DNA of 64,000 bases from contig CM043700.1 of the NCBI GenBank assembly GCA_023935145.1, forward strand, positions 23,263,501 through 23,327,500, in the 5' to 3' direction. The notes beneath the pieces are model-generated. The model saw only the letters and a program-made list of their open reading frames with translations. It ran no database searches and was not told where the DNA came from. This stretch comes from Bretschneidera sinensis. Lineage: Eukaryota; Streptophyta; Magnoliopsida; Brassicales; Akaniaceae. This document shows, piece after piece, positions 49,801 to 60,599 of this stretch. Positions within the stretch are counted from its first letter, which is position 1; each line of letters starts with the position of its first letter. The position numbers and the translations under genes were made by a program.

Positions 49801-51435
49801 CACCTCTCCTTCTGAGGGGTGATCTTTTCCCTTTTGTTTCTTTTTTTATTATAAGTAAATACTGTAAAAAAAAGACAAATTTTAAGTGACACCGCAACTT
49901 TTTCACTATAATTAAAGTCTATAAGGAAAAAGAATACCGTCAATGCCCAAAAATTCATGAATATCTTTGTTCATGACTCACTGTGTAGCTGGCCAGATGC
50001 ATAGTGTAGAAACAGTGAACGATAGAGGAGGTTTGAAGCCAAGCAGTGAGGCCATTTTCCCCAAAAAGTTCACAATGCAGGAACTTTAGGAAGGATTTTG
50101 CAGCCAAAATAAAATGGATCTCTAAAATCATGGAACCACAGAAAAAAAGAAGAAGAAGAAAGTGTTTATAGACGAAAGTTTAAACACTGACTTCTGGTTG
50201 CACTCTAGTGAACCTGAAAGGACGTTCAAAAAGTTTGTATTTGTGAGATCAGTAACCACAAAACCGCATGCTAGGTCCTCAACTTCAACTCTCGTATAAA
50301 GCATGCATATTTTGGAAGTGAAATCTCTATAACCAGTCCGTAAGTGGTTGGGTAGCCATCAATCCATGTGATATACAGGAAATCAGGAGTTACTTTTATA
50401 GCATAAAGAAAAACAGACAGATAATTTCCAGATTCCAGACCTTATCCAATTTAATATCCTTTCCTGGTCCGTTGGATGGTTTACACCTGAAACACCTAAA
50501 CAAACAGCACGAACAGCTGATCGATTTGAACCTGATTTCAAAAGTGCCTCAGCCATAACCTGTTCCAATGTATCCCTGGCAGCAGTTTCTGCATGATATG
50601 ATACAAAAAGAGAAACTAAAAGGTCAAAATAAGAGAGAAATTTTCACCCTTCTACGGCTCTTTCAAGCTATAATATAGGATAAAAGCTTTTATCATTGTT
50701 TATTTTATTCAACAATGGTGTAATTCATGATGCAATGAAATTATTTATCTAATATAGAAAACATAACAAGGATAAATTGTAGGTGAACAAATTCATATAA
50801 AATCCAAAACTATAAGAGACCAATTTGACATTAATTAAGGGCCACTTTTTAAGTTTTAGATATTCTCAACAACTTGAACAAGCTCACGTCTTCGTAGTTT
50901 AACTCAGCAAAGCATTAAAAATAAAAGCCCCTCCCCCCAATTCTAATTCTTTTGTAGGACAAAGTAATTTCAGATTCCACAAAGAAGCGAACTTTATCAG
51001 CACATAATCTGTCCAAATTCACAAGAAATTACTTAAAATCAGCATTTTATCATTTCTTAATTAAACTAAGCTAAAAAAGGGTGACTCCCATCTGGTAAAT
51101 TCAATATTATTTTGCTATATTCTATTAAAACAAACATACTACAATTAACAAAACCCATAAGATAATTCGAAAAAAAGAAAAGCTAAAATAATAAAGGCAC
51201 CTCCTACGCTGTTGTAATTGGAGCAACCGGAAACTGCTCGTGCGAGGATAGGGAGAGGCTCCGGGAGTTGATCGGAGAAGGGAAGGAAAGCCATGCACAC
51301 ACACACCGTGGAGGTGGTACCACCATCCAACCCTAAAACGACGCCGTACCCATCTCCATTTTCAAGCGCCTTTCCTTCTTCCTCTGCTTTGTCCTCAAAA
51401 GCCCATATGTCTCCATTTCTTTGCCTGTTCTTCAT
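43876..51435 (-). CDS. BadF/BadG/BcrA-type ATPase, N-acetyl-D-glucosamine kinase homologue, 7 exons
   Basis: Exons in reading order on the minus strand: 51435-51201, 50588-50441, 48776-48585, 48000-47872, 46913-46744, 46339-46209, 43953-43876. Phases are continuous and the product is 360 aa. It matches the plant relative of NAGK (Arabidopsis At1g30540, from memory), an actin-fold sugar kinase expected to phosphorylate N-acetylglucosamine with ATP. Visible motifs: PHOSPHATE-1 loop LGLDGGTTSTVCVC (about residues 33-46), VCLGVSGVNHP, the VHNDAVAALASGT stretch, LIAGTGCISYGF and GAGPVLGDWGSGYGIAAQAL (phosphate-2), WTYADPSWARIAALVPEVV, and VVMVGGVLEANRSWDIGKEV (adenosine motif). The last exon supplies KVEPAVGAALLA and a short tail. 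All key regions are intact. Introns are long, and intron 3 carries a MULE-type MITE. Confidence 0.93.
44704..45085. mobile_element. hAT-type MITE, 382 bp, in the kinase gene's last intron
   Basis: The ends CTCTGTTACATGGACTCG and (reverse complement) CTTAGTTACATGGACTCG form an 18-bp inverted repeat with three mismatches. A perfect 8-bp TSD TATTAGAC flanks it at 44696-44703 and 45086-45093. Subterminal repeats include CGACACGACACGACA and GTGTCCGACC. There is no coding capacity. Confidence 0.87.
48940..49328. mobile_element. MULE-type MITE, 389 bp, in the kinase gene
   Basis: Inverted arms of about 95 bp carry CTTGTGGTTTAC, CACTTTCCATTTTACCCCTG and GTGGTTTATTTCGTGACAAA, mirrored at 49210-49325. 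The TSD is the perfect 9-mer TAAAAATTA at 48931-48939 and 49329-49337, fitting Mutator-like insertion. The intervening DNA has further inverted blocks and no gene. Confidence 0.85.
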
Positions 51436-54400
51436 TTTTCATTGAAAGAAAAAAAAGTCTCTGCCTTTCTCTCTCCTATAAACGTCTGTATTCACGAGAG
51501 AGTGAAGAAGAGAAACATAAGATGGAGGGGGAATTCAACAATTCAAGTGAAAGATTGATAATGATACAATAATATGGGGGAATTTTTTCTGCTAAAGTAT
51601 TCTTTCTGTTTGTTAACTTTGGATTCGGTAAAATTAAATATTTGTGAGACATGTATAATATTTTAACTTTAAAACTCATCCTAATCAATAATTAAATAAA
51701 AAAAAATATAAAATTAAAATCAAATCAAATGATATTATTGTTTTTTTAATGACATATTGATCTTAAATTTTCAATTAATTATATTTTTTTGATAATACCA
51801 TTGAGATTAAGACTTTTTTTTAAATAATATAGAGCATTATTTGTTCTTCAATAGTATAGAGTAGTAATTTTTTTTTATTTGAAAACATTGATCATGTGGA
51901 AATCTATAAAGAATATCATATTGTTATAAAAGAACAATAGTATCATTTGGTCCCATTTTAATTTTTACTTTTTATCTATCCAACTGATTAAATAAGGCAC
52001 ATGACTCTCACATGTTTAATGTTGTCGAAAATTTGATAAGAGAATATTTATTGCATCCAATTTCTAATTGAGGGTTTAAATCATTCTGAATAGAAGTGAA
52101 GATAAAAAGTATAACTTACCTCTCAATTGAGGGTAATATTTGCATCTAAGTCAAAATTTTATTTGTGATAATAAAATCGGTAAAATTATTTTTTTATCAT
52201 TAATATTATTATTTTAATGTCAAAAATAAAAAAAAGTTACCTCGAAAGCAAATTACTTTTTTAAGGCACCCTAAAATCTATCTTATAATTTTACCTTATT
52301 TATTTTTTATAAAATTATTACAATTTTTTTTTAGAATTTATATGTATATATATTTGTGGGTGTAGGATCCGAAATTGAGATATCTTTTTTTAAAATCTAA
52401 TATTTTGATTATATCAATTTAGGTCGCTAAGATTACATTATTCTTAAAAAAAAAAAAGTCACTAAAATTACATGTAGTAATATAGTTCAATTTGATGCTT
52501 CCATCAATTTAAGAAACAGATAGCTTGCCGATTGTTTGATGTGAAGTTTAAATAATATGAACCAACATATAGTGATAGAGAAAAAAAAAAAAAAAAAAAG
52601 GACATTTGATACAAATTGATCTAAAACGATATGTGAAGTTAAGATATCCAAGTCAGACTGATAGACACATAACAATTTTTTATCTTTTCCTTAATAGGCA
52701 ATAAAAAAATATTGAAAATTTTATGTAAGTATGATGATTTAATTTACACAATAAGAAAAATATAAGGACCAAAAATAATTCGACTCAGAAATTTATAGAT
52801 CAAAAAATTTAATTCAATTTGTCTAATGTGACTGTCATATTAACAATAATCTTTTGACCTAATAGTTACTTCGAGTTTTTTTTTTAAGAGGTTCGAGTAT
52901 GATCTCTTTTTTCATTAATGTATGAAAAAAACATAGTTGTTGTTCTCTCTGTTTCAGATTGTATGTGTTGGTGTACTATTTATCAAATTAGATAATTGAT
53001 TTTTTTATCAAATTTAAATTAATAAATTATCCAAAAAATTAAATATACTTTATATGCGTATATTAGTTTCTAAAAAGTATTTTTTCACAATTTTAATTAA
53101 AGAAACTATCTAAAAAGTTCAAAATCAAAATTACATCAAAAAGTTAAAATGGACAAATAATGTGGGATGAATATGTTAATGCTGACGTGTTAATTCGTTT
53201 ACTTTTTAAAGGATAAATTGATAAAATTAACAAAATCGATAAATTTATATAAGTTTGATAATTTTGTCACAATCAAATATATAACCTGTGAAATTTTGAA
53301 GGGTAAACAAAGATTAAAATGTAAAATAAAAAGTAAAAGAGAGAATAAATAGATATATATATATTTTTGTTTGGATGTTTAAATTCTTTTATAAAAAAAT
53401 TACTAAGTCTATACATGCTTTAGTAAGAATCGAAATGTAATGTCAGCCAATACCATAATAGCGAGAAAAAAGTGGGCAGAACTATACCCTTGTGCATCTT
53501 TTAATTTACGATTTTGATACTCTTCTATGGGATAAAGTAAGGGTAGGTTTACCTTTACAAGATGAACCCACCAATGATCATAGGACAAATGTACATGACA
53601 AAAAACGAAATATATTCAATTTGTTTTTTATTTTTCCTTTGTCTTCCCTTTTTATCATACATAATTAAATTAATAGAAATAATATTATTTCTTCATCTAT
53701 AATTGCGTTTTTTCTATAATTGAAATCAATTGATTGATCGCAAAATACAATATTTTCAAAATAGTTTTAACTTAATAGAAAACCATTTATAATATAAATA
53801 CTTTTATATTTATAGGTTTACACCTTTTAAGCAATTTTTTTTGTTAAAAGCTTAGTGTTTTGAATTAATTACTTAACTTTTGTCCTACTTCGGTTATAAT
53901 TAACATATTAATATATATATATATATATTATTTAGTTTAGTAATAATTATAAATTATTTAATTAATCACTCACAAATTATAACAATATAAAAAATATAAG
54001 ATATACTCTATATAATTTATATATAAATATGTATTAATATTTATAAAATTATTATTATCACGTTCTAAAGAGTTATTAAAAGTATTAAACTTTACTAAAA
54101 ATTAATTAATATTATTTTATAAAATTTTTGAAACACCCCAACATATTTAAAAAAGTTACGTCCCAACATCTCGTCCAACGCTTTCACTTCTAAAAATACG
54201 GATTATAATGTTAATGTCTTTTAAGGTAGAGAATGTAGTTTTCATTACCACGTGTTCCAACGCTGTATTCCATGTTTTCTTTCACTTATCGTTGGGCATT
54301 TTGAGTTTTGATTAACCCTTTGGCGAAAAATAATACACTTTAATAATTTTATTCCATGCTCTGTTAATTAACTTGGCCTTTGTTGTATAAATAAGAAAGG

Positions 54401-55089
54401 GGTGATTTAGAGTTTCAATGTTTTACAGGTTCTTTGAAGGAAAAATAGAAGGTTATATGATCGGATTTTAACACATCCAAAAAGCTACGCATATGTTTTT
54501 ATGGCTTTTCTAATTGAAACTTGATGTTTTTTTTTTTGTCATTTGATTAGTAGTCATGTAGTAAAAGAAATTCTTATTCACGGTTAGTTTTCGTTTTCTT
54601 GTTTTAATGTATTCTATTATATTATTTAAAACAGTTTTTGAGAGTTTTTCAATAATTTTCAACAAATATATTTATCATAAAATACGAATATAAGTTCAAT
54701 GTAGTTTAAATTGTAAACTTATCAACCTTATGTTTTATTATTCTATGGAACTATGAGGTGAAGCAAAGAAGCAAATACTTAATTATTGCTTCTTGTTCGT
54801 TCTCTTATCTTCCTTTATTGAGTGCTATTCTTGACGTTTGTATTTAAGGTTAGTTTTTGTCATAATATTTTTTAAAGTTTTATTTTTGACCTTTAATTAT
54901 ACCCTCTTTTTTTTTTTGTGTGTGTATATGTCACTAAAATTTTTAGACTTAATCCTAAAAGAAACTTAGCTTTAATTGACCATAATTATTATTGAAACAT
55001 ATGCACCAAGATAACAAATATAATAACTATTTAACAAAGAATAGAACCGTGAACATAAGGAATGTATTGAGATAAATAATTATAACATC
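51436..55089. other. Intergenic spacer between the kinase gene and the retrotransposon cluster
   Basis: The first ~130 bp are the kinase promoter and leader. The rest is very AT-rich with homopolymer and (TA)n tracts (for example near 53908). Words such as TCACTAAAATTACAT and GGTCGCTAAGATTACA near 52420-52470 suggest eroded inverted-repeat elements, but I could not set boundaries. No gene was found. Confidence 0.45.
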
Positions 55090-55532
55090 TGTTGATGAAG
55101 TGTCGGTTGACCTGAATGATTTTGATGGTAACAAAAATCTTGATTAAGCACTAATGAATATTACTTAAGCGATACAGATTATTAATAGTGCTTATACTTC
55201 AAATGAGATCAAGATTGTAGAAATTGGTGAATCAAAGTTGATGATCTCAAAAGTCAAGAAGCTCTCCAAAAGATCAAATTCAAATAGAACAATTGTAATG
55301 CAATCACAGTCTTATTTCGATTTCAAGGATAAAGGAACACACATTAAAAGCAATACGCGATCAATGGAACTTTGAAGTATTTCTGAGGACTTTGAAGCAA
55401 AGTAAGAGATTACTAGTCTAGTGAAGATTAAATTCTTTGTTAATGTCTCTCTATGCTCCTAAATTAATTATGGCTCAAAGATTAAAATATTTTTAAATGA
55501 TTTTAAGCAAAAACAAAGTTTTTCTTCAGGTG

Positions 55533-55884
55533 GTAGTCAACTACGTAGAACCGTAGCCAACTACACTTTACTGTAGCCAACTACACTTTGTTGTAGCCAA
55601 CTATAGAACCTTGTTGTAGTCGACTACACCACATGCTGTAGCCAACTATAGATTTCTGTAGTCAACTACAAAACCTTGCTGTAGTCGACTACATACTGCA
55701 TAGTCAACTACAAGGTCTACAAAAGGGCACAAAACCTTGTTGTAGTCCACTAAGCAACGTGTAGTCAACTACATGGTCCTTTTTGGCTTCAATCAAAGCT
55801 GTAGTCGATTACAAGACCTACCTGCTGCTTAATTCTCATTCTAAAAAATGTTGTAGTCGATTATGCCTTGCTGTAGTCTACTAC
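55533..55884. promoter_or_regulatory. Array of 14 palindromic GTAGTCGACTAC-type motifs in U3 of element A
   Basis: Fourteen 12-mers fit GTAG[TC][CX]XACTAC-like symmetry. They start at 55533, 55553, 55573, 55593, 55616, 55638, 55658, 55681, 55700, 55742, 55761, 55801, 55853 and 55873. Variants are GTAGTCAACTAC, GTAGCCAACTAC, GTAGTCGACTAC and GTAGTCGATTAC. Intervals are mostly 19-23 bp, with a few of 40, 42 and 52 bp. GTCAAC variants contain the W-box core TTGACT on the other strand, so WRKY binding is one hypothesis. Confidence 0.75.
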
Positions 55885-55989
55885 GCCAAGTCCAGTAACG
55901 ACTATTTTGCATAAAATATTGCCCGAATCAACTGCATTTAATGCTCAAACGATCATATTGAATTTGAGTTGGCTGTTTGGAGTTTTTCT

Positions 55990-55997
55990 TATAAATA
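55990..55997 (+). promoter_or_regulatory. LTR A TATA box
   Basis: TATAAATA lies between the palindrome array and the R region of LTR A. Downstream sequence (ACACAGCCATTACAAGCCTC) has the look of a transcribed leader. The position fits a U3 promoter. Confidence 0.65.
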
Positions 55998-56713
55998 CAC
56001 AGCCATTACAAGCCTCAACAACCATCTTGAACACCATAAAAAATATTTATTGCAAGAATCAAGCTTTCAATTTTATTCTTGAGCCATTGTTGAGCTTTAA
56101 GCTTTAGGGAGAGAAACTTTATGAGTTGTAAGCATTTATTGTACACTCTCTCTTGTTTCAAACTTCTCATTCCTACAACCTTGTTTGTAAAGAGTTGGTT
56201 ATAACTCTTGTTCGTAAGAGTGCGTATAATTCTTGGAAATGTTTGGGTATAAACACTTAAAGAAGAAATTCTTGTAATGGTGGAAACAAAACCCGTAAGT
56301 TGTTTGGAACGGTTTAAGTAACACCTGAAAGTTGCTTGGTTAGTGGAACGCTTCAAGAGGATCCTTGAAGAGAGTGGACGTAGGGTCGGAAGGATTTTCG
56401 ATATTGTCGAACTACTATAAATTGTGTTTGCATCTATCTAACTATATATCCTTAATTACTTGCACAATTACTTGCTTAGAATTATTTATTATTCAAGTAA
56501 ATGAGATTGATTGCTTAATTATTTTATAATTCAATTATCTTTTCTGTATAAGCAATACGTTTTCTTATATTTGTGCTAGTAATTTAGAAAGATTAATTTG
56601 ATTTAATTCAGCATATATTTTGATATTTGAGAATACAAAAAAAAATAAAAAATTCTTAATACCCAATTCACCCCCATTTTGGGTATTGCCATAGTATATT
56701 TTGGATGAACAAT

Positions 56714-56725
56714 TGGTATCAGAGC
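56714..56725 (+). other. Primer-binding site of element A
   Basis: TGGTATCAGAGC is complementary to the 3' end of plant initiator methionine tRNA, the usual primer of Ty1-copia elements. It lies two bases after the LTR end. Confidence 0.9.
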
Positions 56726-56767
56726 AAGGTGATCTTGTTTTAGGCTTAATATCCTAGAGTTGATCCT

Positions 56768-57404
56768 ATGGCAACTATTTTTTAGAAGGAAGAGATCCTA
56801 CTAGTCCTCCTCTTCTCCATGGAACAAATTTCACCAATTGGAAAGCTCAAATGAAGATTTTTATTCAAGCTTATGATTATTATGCCTGATATTTTATTCT
56901 TGAAAACGAAAATGATCTTGATGCAAATGATTGTAAATTCATTCAACTAAATGCTAAAGTTATAAACATGCTTTATAGTTCTTTTGATCAAAACGAAGTT
57001 GATCAAATTTCCTCATGTAAGACTACAAAAAAATTTTGGGATTTATTAGAGGTCATACATGGAGGAAATGAGTAAGAAAAAAATTTCAAATAAAAAGTCT
57101 TGTTCATGACTTAGAACATTTTAAAATGAATGAAAATGAATCGATTCTTAATTTGCAAACTCGTTTTACCATGCTTGTTAAAATTTTATCTTTTATGGAT
57201 AAAATTTATTCTAACCTTGAACTTGTGAGAATATTTCTTATGTCTTTGTCAAATCAGTGGAAATTTATTTTGACAAAGTATTTTACAAGGGAAAACTTAG
57301 AAGAGCTTGTGGAATCCCTCAATGAGCATGAAAGCTACTTGGCTTACAAAGAGGATGACTCCACCACATCCTCACCTCTTATGATAATTGAAGATATTAA
57401 TCAT
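56768..57404 (+). pseudogene. gag: gag of element A, UBN2-type, broken
   Basis: An ATG at 56768 is soon followed by an in-frame TAG. A neighbouring frame then shows the copia gag start (LLHGTNFTNWKAQMKIFI), the KFWDLLEVIHGG segment, and from 57126 the UBN2-like tract LQTRFTMLVKILSFM, NLELVRIFLMSLSNQWKFIL and LEELVESLNEHE. Several stops (near 56887, 57073 and 57108) and a frameshift after the ATG make it nonfunctional. It is cut off at 57404 by the insertion of element B, so the zinc-knuckle region is absent here. Confidence 0.85.
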
Positions 57405-57941
57405 TGTAGACTGAGGTTTTAACCCAAGAGGAGGGTGAATTGGGTTTTTAAAAACTTTTGCTAATTAAACACAAGTTTATAAAAACAGATAAACCCACAA
57501 GCATGTAAACAAATAATGTGCTGTAAACAAAAGAGTTTAAGGAATAGAGGATGTAAAATTAGTTTATAGTGGTTCGGCAATATCGGTTTCGTTCCGACCC
57601 TACGTCCACTCTTTTCAAGGAACCTCCTTGAAGTAATCCACTAAGAAACTTAGTCGTTCAACTTCACGGGTGTTGCACAAACCTTACAATCAATCCCTTC
57701 CTTTTGGAAGCAAATCCGTTCTTTTCGGAAGCTAATCTTTTCCTTTCAGAAGCTAATCCCTTTACAATAAATGCTGTAAAATAAATGGTAAAGACACAAC
57801 AATGAAGCTTATACAACTGAATAATATCTCTCTTTCAAGGTAAAGCTTGAAGAATGGCTCAACAATAAATATTTCAAAGCTTTTGTGTATCAATGAGTAA
57901 AAACTTGATCTCCCATCTTGAAATGCTCAATAAAGTGGGTT

Positions 57942-57950
57942 TATATAGCC
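57942..57950 (-). promoter_or_regulatory. LTR B TATA box
   Basis: On the minus strand GCTATATAAAC follows the palindrome array and precedes the predicted R region. Confidence 0.6.
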
Positions 57951-58043
57951 TTGTATTGATATGACCGTTTTGTACTGACTTGAAATGTTTTGGTGCATTT
58001 TGTGCTGAATTCTCGCGTCTCAACGATCATATTTTTTGAATTA

Positions 58044-58264
58044 CTAGTCAACTAGATCTTCGTACCAGTCGACTGGGTCATGTGAAAAGTCTCACCTTTA
58101 AGGCTATGATTGGTACCAGTCGACTGGGTAGTTCTTACCAGTCGACTGGGGACAGCCTGTCCAATATACTAGTCGACTGGTATGAAGCACCCAGTCGACT
58201 GAGAACACACTGTCCCATATACCAGTCTTCTGGTGTCTTCTGGTATAAGTACCCAGTCGACTAG
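58044..58264. promoter_or_regulatory. Array of CCAGTCGACTGG palindromes in U3 of element B
   Basis: Copies start at 58044, 58065, 58116, 58138, 58169, 58191, 58222 and 58253, with a partial copy at 58232. Most match CCAGTCGACTGG; one is CTAGTCAACTAG, still symmetric. Intervals are 21, 51, 22, 31, 22, 31 and 31 bp. On the minus strand the array lies about 100 bp upstream of the TATA box, as in LTR A. Confidence 0.75.
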
Positions 58265-58580
58265 GTTGCCCATCAACCCAGTTTTTCATGTTTTGAAATG
58301 TTTTTAACTTGAAAATGTTTGATTGAAAAGTTCTGTTAAAATGCTTTTTCAAAAAGAGCCATAAGACAAGTTTTTTACCTTAACAAGTGAGATTTACAAC
58401 TTGTTTCATTACCTTAAACCTATACTAGATCTTCTGTCTTGACTTGGAGTTTGATTCAGGTTGAGTTCTTGCACCTTGATTTCTGGCTGTATACTTTTAT
58501 CGCTTAATACACTTAGATAGCACTGTTAGTATAATAAGATTTATGGTTTGTCATCATTAAAATATAGTTGAGGGTCAACA

Positions 58581-58596
58581 ATCTCCCTTTTTTTTA
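58581..58596 (-). other. Polypurine tract of element B
   Basis: On the minus strand AAAAAAAAGGGAGAT directly abuts the TG of the 3' LTR, the expected plus-strand priming site. Confidence 0.85.
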
Positions 58597-59264
58597 TGAT
58601 GACAAAACTAATGAGAGAAAACAGTTTTTAGAAACTAAATGTTGGATTTTTTGAAAAAACCGGGCAGAGTTTCTTCTGTTTTTTGAATAAAACCAATCCT
58701 GTAAAAATATAAGGAACAACTTATATGCCACCCAACCAATCAACTCAACATATATAATCATATACCAAGATCTTTGGAGCAATGCTCCCCCTAAATCTAT
58801 GCATTAGTTTGAGTTTACAGTTATTTTTCTCATTTTCTCATTTTTCTCTCCTGTTTTGACAACAACAGAAAATTGGGTAGTAAACCAAAAAATAAGCTGT
58901 ATATATACTATAGACATGAAGAGCATGCATAAAAAAACTTGCATGTGAAAATTTGGCATCATTTAGAAATCAAAAGCCTTCCCGAGAAGAACCAGAAGTT
59001 TTTATACATGTAGAAGCAATTTAAAGCATTTATCCGAATATAAAGAGATATAAAGCATGTAACCATATTAAACAAATGTAAAACAAGTATATGAATTGAG
59101 TCTAAGCATAAACCATCATCATATACATCACTAGTCTATACAACATAGGCTTCGGAGAGCTGAAACAGAAGTATAAAATACAGTAAATGATGAATATATG
59201 TCCGTGCTAAGAACAATGAAAAACTACATCAATATGTACATAAAAAAGAAGATAGAAAAACGAC

Positions 59265-60599
59265 TCAAGGAGCGGGAGAGTCAGAGTTGCCATGAGTAAG
59301 ATCCCAAAACTCAACCAAAGAGCCCTCGGTATGCTCACAGTGCAACTCGAAGTCATCCCGGAGAGAGCGAAGGTCTTGATGCATAGCGTCGACTGTAGAG
59401 CTCAAGCTCTAGAAGCCGGACTGCATGGTCAGCTGGAGGCTCATGATAGCCTGAAAAAAATCACTATATCCAACTTGACTAGCACTTGAGTCACCCATAG
59501 GAAGTGCTCGGTCATCTGTATCCATAGCAGCAGCAACAATATTATCTAGACCCTCGTCCTCATCATCACTGCTCTCATCCTCTCCTATCCGAATGTGCTT
59601 CCCGGCCTTGGAGTAGATGAAGCCATCTCGGACTGTGCATCATATCTTCTTCAGCGAGAAGACATTGATGATGTCCTTGAGGCTGATGTCCTGAGCCTCG
59701 GAGGTAGGGAGAGGCACCCGTAAGTGCTGAAGGATGAGCGTGATGAGCATCCCGTAGGGAAGGTATCCGGAGTTGCTTGTTTCGTCATTTATCATGTTAG
59801 CGAGCAGCAGGGGGTAAATATTGAAGTGGTACCCGATTTTAAGGCACCAAATCAATACGATATCTATTTTAGATAGATAACCCTGACTCCCGAGTCTCGG
59901 GTGGATGGTCCAACTCGCAATAAGGTTGAACAATTTCGAGTCAAGGGGCATGTCACTATATGTGTGAAATGTAGTGGCTCGAAACACATAGTTAGGGTCA
60001 CCCCTAGCTATCTGACATGCCTCTTCATAATTAAAATTATCTGGCCATCCGTCCAGACTCCATTATATCCCTCTCATAGGGAGCCTCAGGATACTCGTCA
60101 AGAGGTTAGTGTTAACCTTGAACTCCACACCTATAACACTGGTTCTGAACCTCAGAGCCAATTGACTGGGTTTCACCAAGTTTGCATAGAACTGGTGAAT
60201 CAGTCTCGGGTAATATTTTTCATGAATCTTGACCAGTGGGGTCAAGTTAATGGCATTGAAGGGAGGTAATATATCAAAATTACCATGATGAATAGATTCG
60301 AAGTCGACGAATCTACCCATCATGATCTTCTTATAGCGGATAACAGATGTATACCTGTCTTTCGCCACCGGGTTGGAGAACAGAGAGTCATCAAGCTCTG
60401 TTATGGGCTTCTTGCTTGATAAGCCCGCTAAGCCCTTCCTTTGAGAATCCGAAGCTGTGGATTTAGTGGACCTTGGCCTAGTAGGCGCATGTGGTCCCCC
60501 AATAGTGGTTTTTATGCGGATTCGATCAGATATTTTTGAAAAATGGCTTTTTAGGTTAAAAAGGGTTTTTGGTAAAAAATAAAAAAAAAAGGATTTCAA
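59265..60599 (-). pseudogene. Extra ORF 3' of pol (putative plant transposon protein / env-position ORF), three premature stops
   Basis: A single frame runs about 444 codons to a TGA at 59265-59267, with only three internal stops (60063-60065, 59640-59642, 59409-59411) and no frameshift. The N-terminal third is basic (RIRIKTTIGG, RPRSTKSTASDSQRKG). The middle (RFVDFESIHHGNFDILPPF, YYPRLIHQFYANL, then a VIGVEFKVNTNLLTSILRLP tract) resembles the Pfam family called putative plant transposon protein (PF20167, from memory). It occupies the position of the env-like ORF of SIRE elements. The C-terminal part is acidic (EDESSDDEDEG), followed by a Leu/Met-rich, possibly coiled segment. No in-frame ATG is near the start and no clear TM segment is visible, so a real envelope function is not supported. 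Confidence 0.7.

Larger units (their letters stand above)
55090..56711 (+). repeat. 5' LTR of element A, about 1.62 kb
   Basis: The LTR starts TGTTGATGAAG and ends GAACA, two bases before the primer-binding site. Element B's LTR begins with the same TGTTGA, and both share AAGCGATA soon after the start. The U3 carries a palindrome array (55533-55884) about 105 bp upstream of a TATA box (55990). The start is inferred from this resemblance because the second LTR is not in the window. Confidence 0.75.
55090..57404 (+). mobile_element. Copia-type LTR retrotransposon A (5' LTR, PBS and gag remnant)
   Basis: Element A runs left to right: 5' LTR (55090-56711), primer-binding site (56714), then a gag remnant that stops abruptly at 57404, where element B is inserted. 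The rest of A, including its 3' LTR, would lie beyond the window. The LTR size, initiator-Met tRNA primer site and UBN2-type gag place it in Ty1-copia, probably the SIRE/Maximus group. Confidence 0.85.
57405..58580 (-). repeat. 3' LTR of element B, 1176 bp
   Basis: On the minus strand it starts TGTTGACCCTCAAC directly after the polypurine tract and ends CAGTCTACA. It carries a CCAGTCGACTGG array (58044-58264) upstream of a TATA box at 57942-57950. Near its 3' end it shares the words CCAATTCACCC and CCTCTTGGG-type sequence, comparable with the end of LTR A (CCCAATTCACCCCC). Confidence 0.83.

Noticed and set aside
59292..60269. Plus-strand open frames at 59292-59489 and 59901-60269
   Set aside because: They are antisense to the extra ORF of element B and show no recognisable motif.
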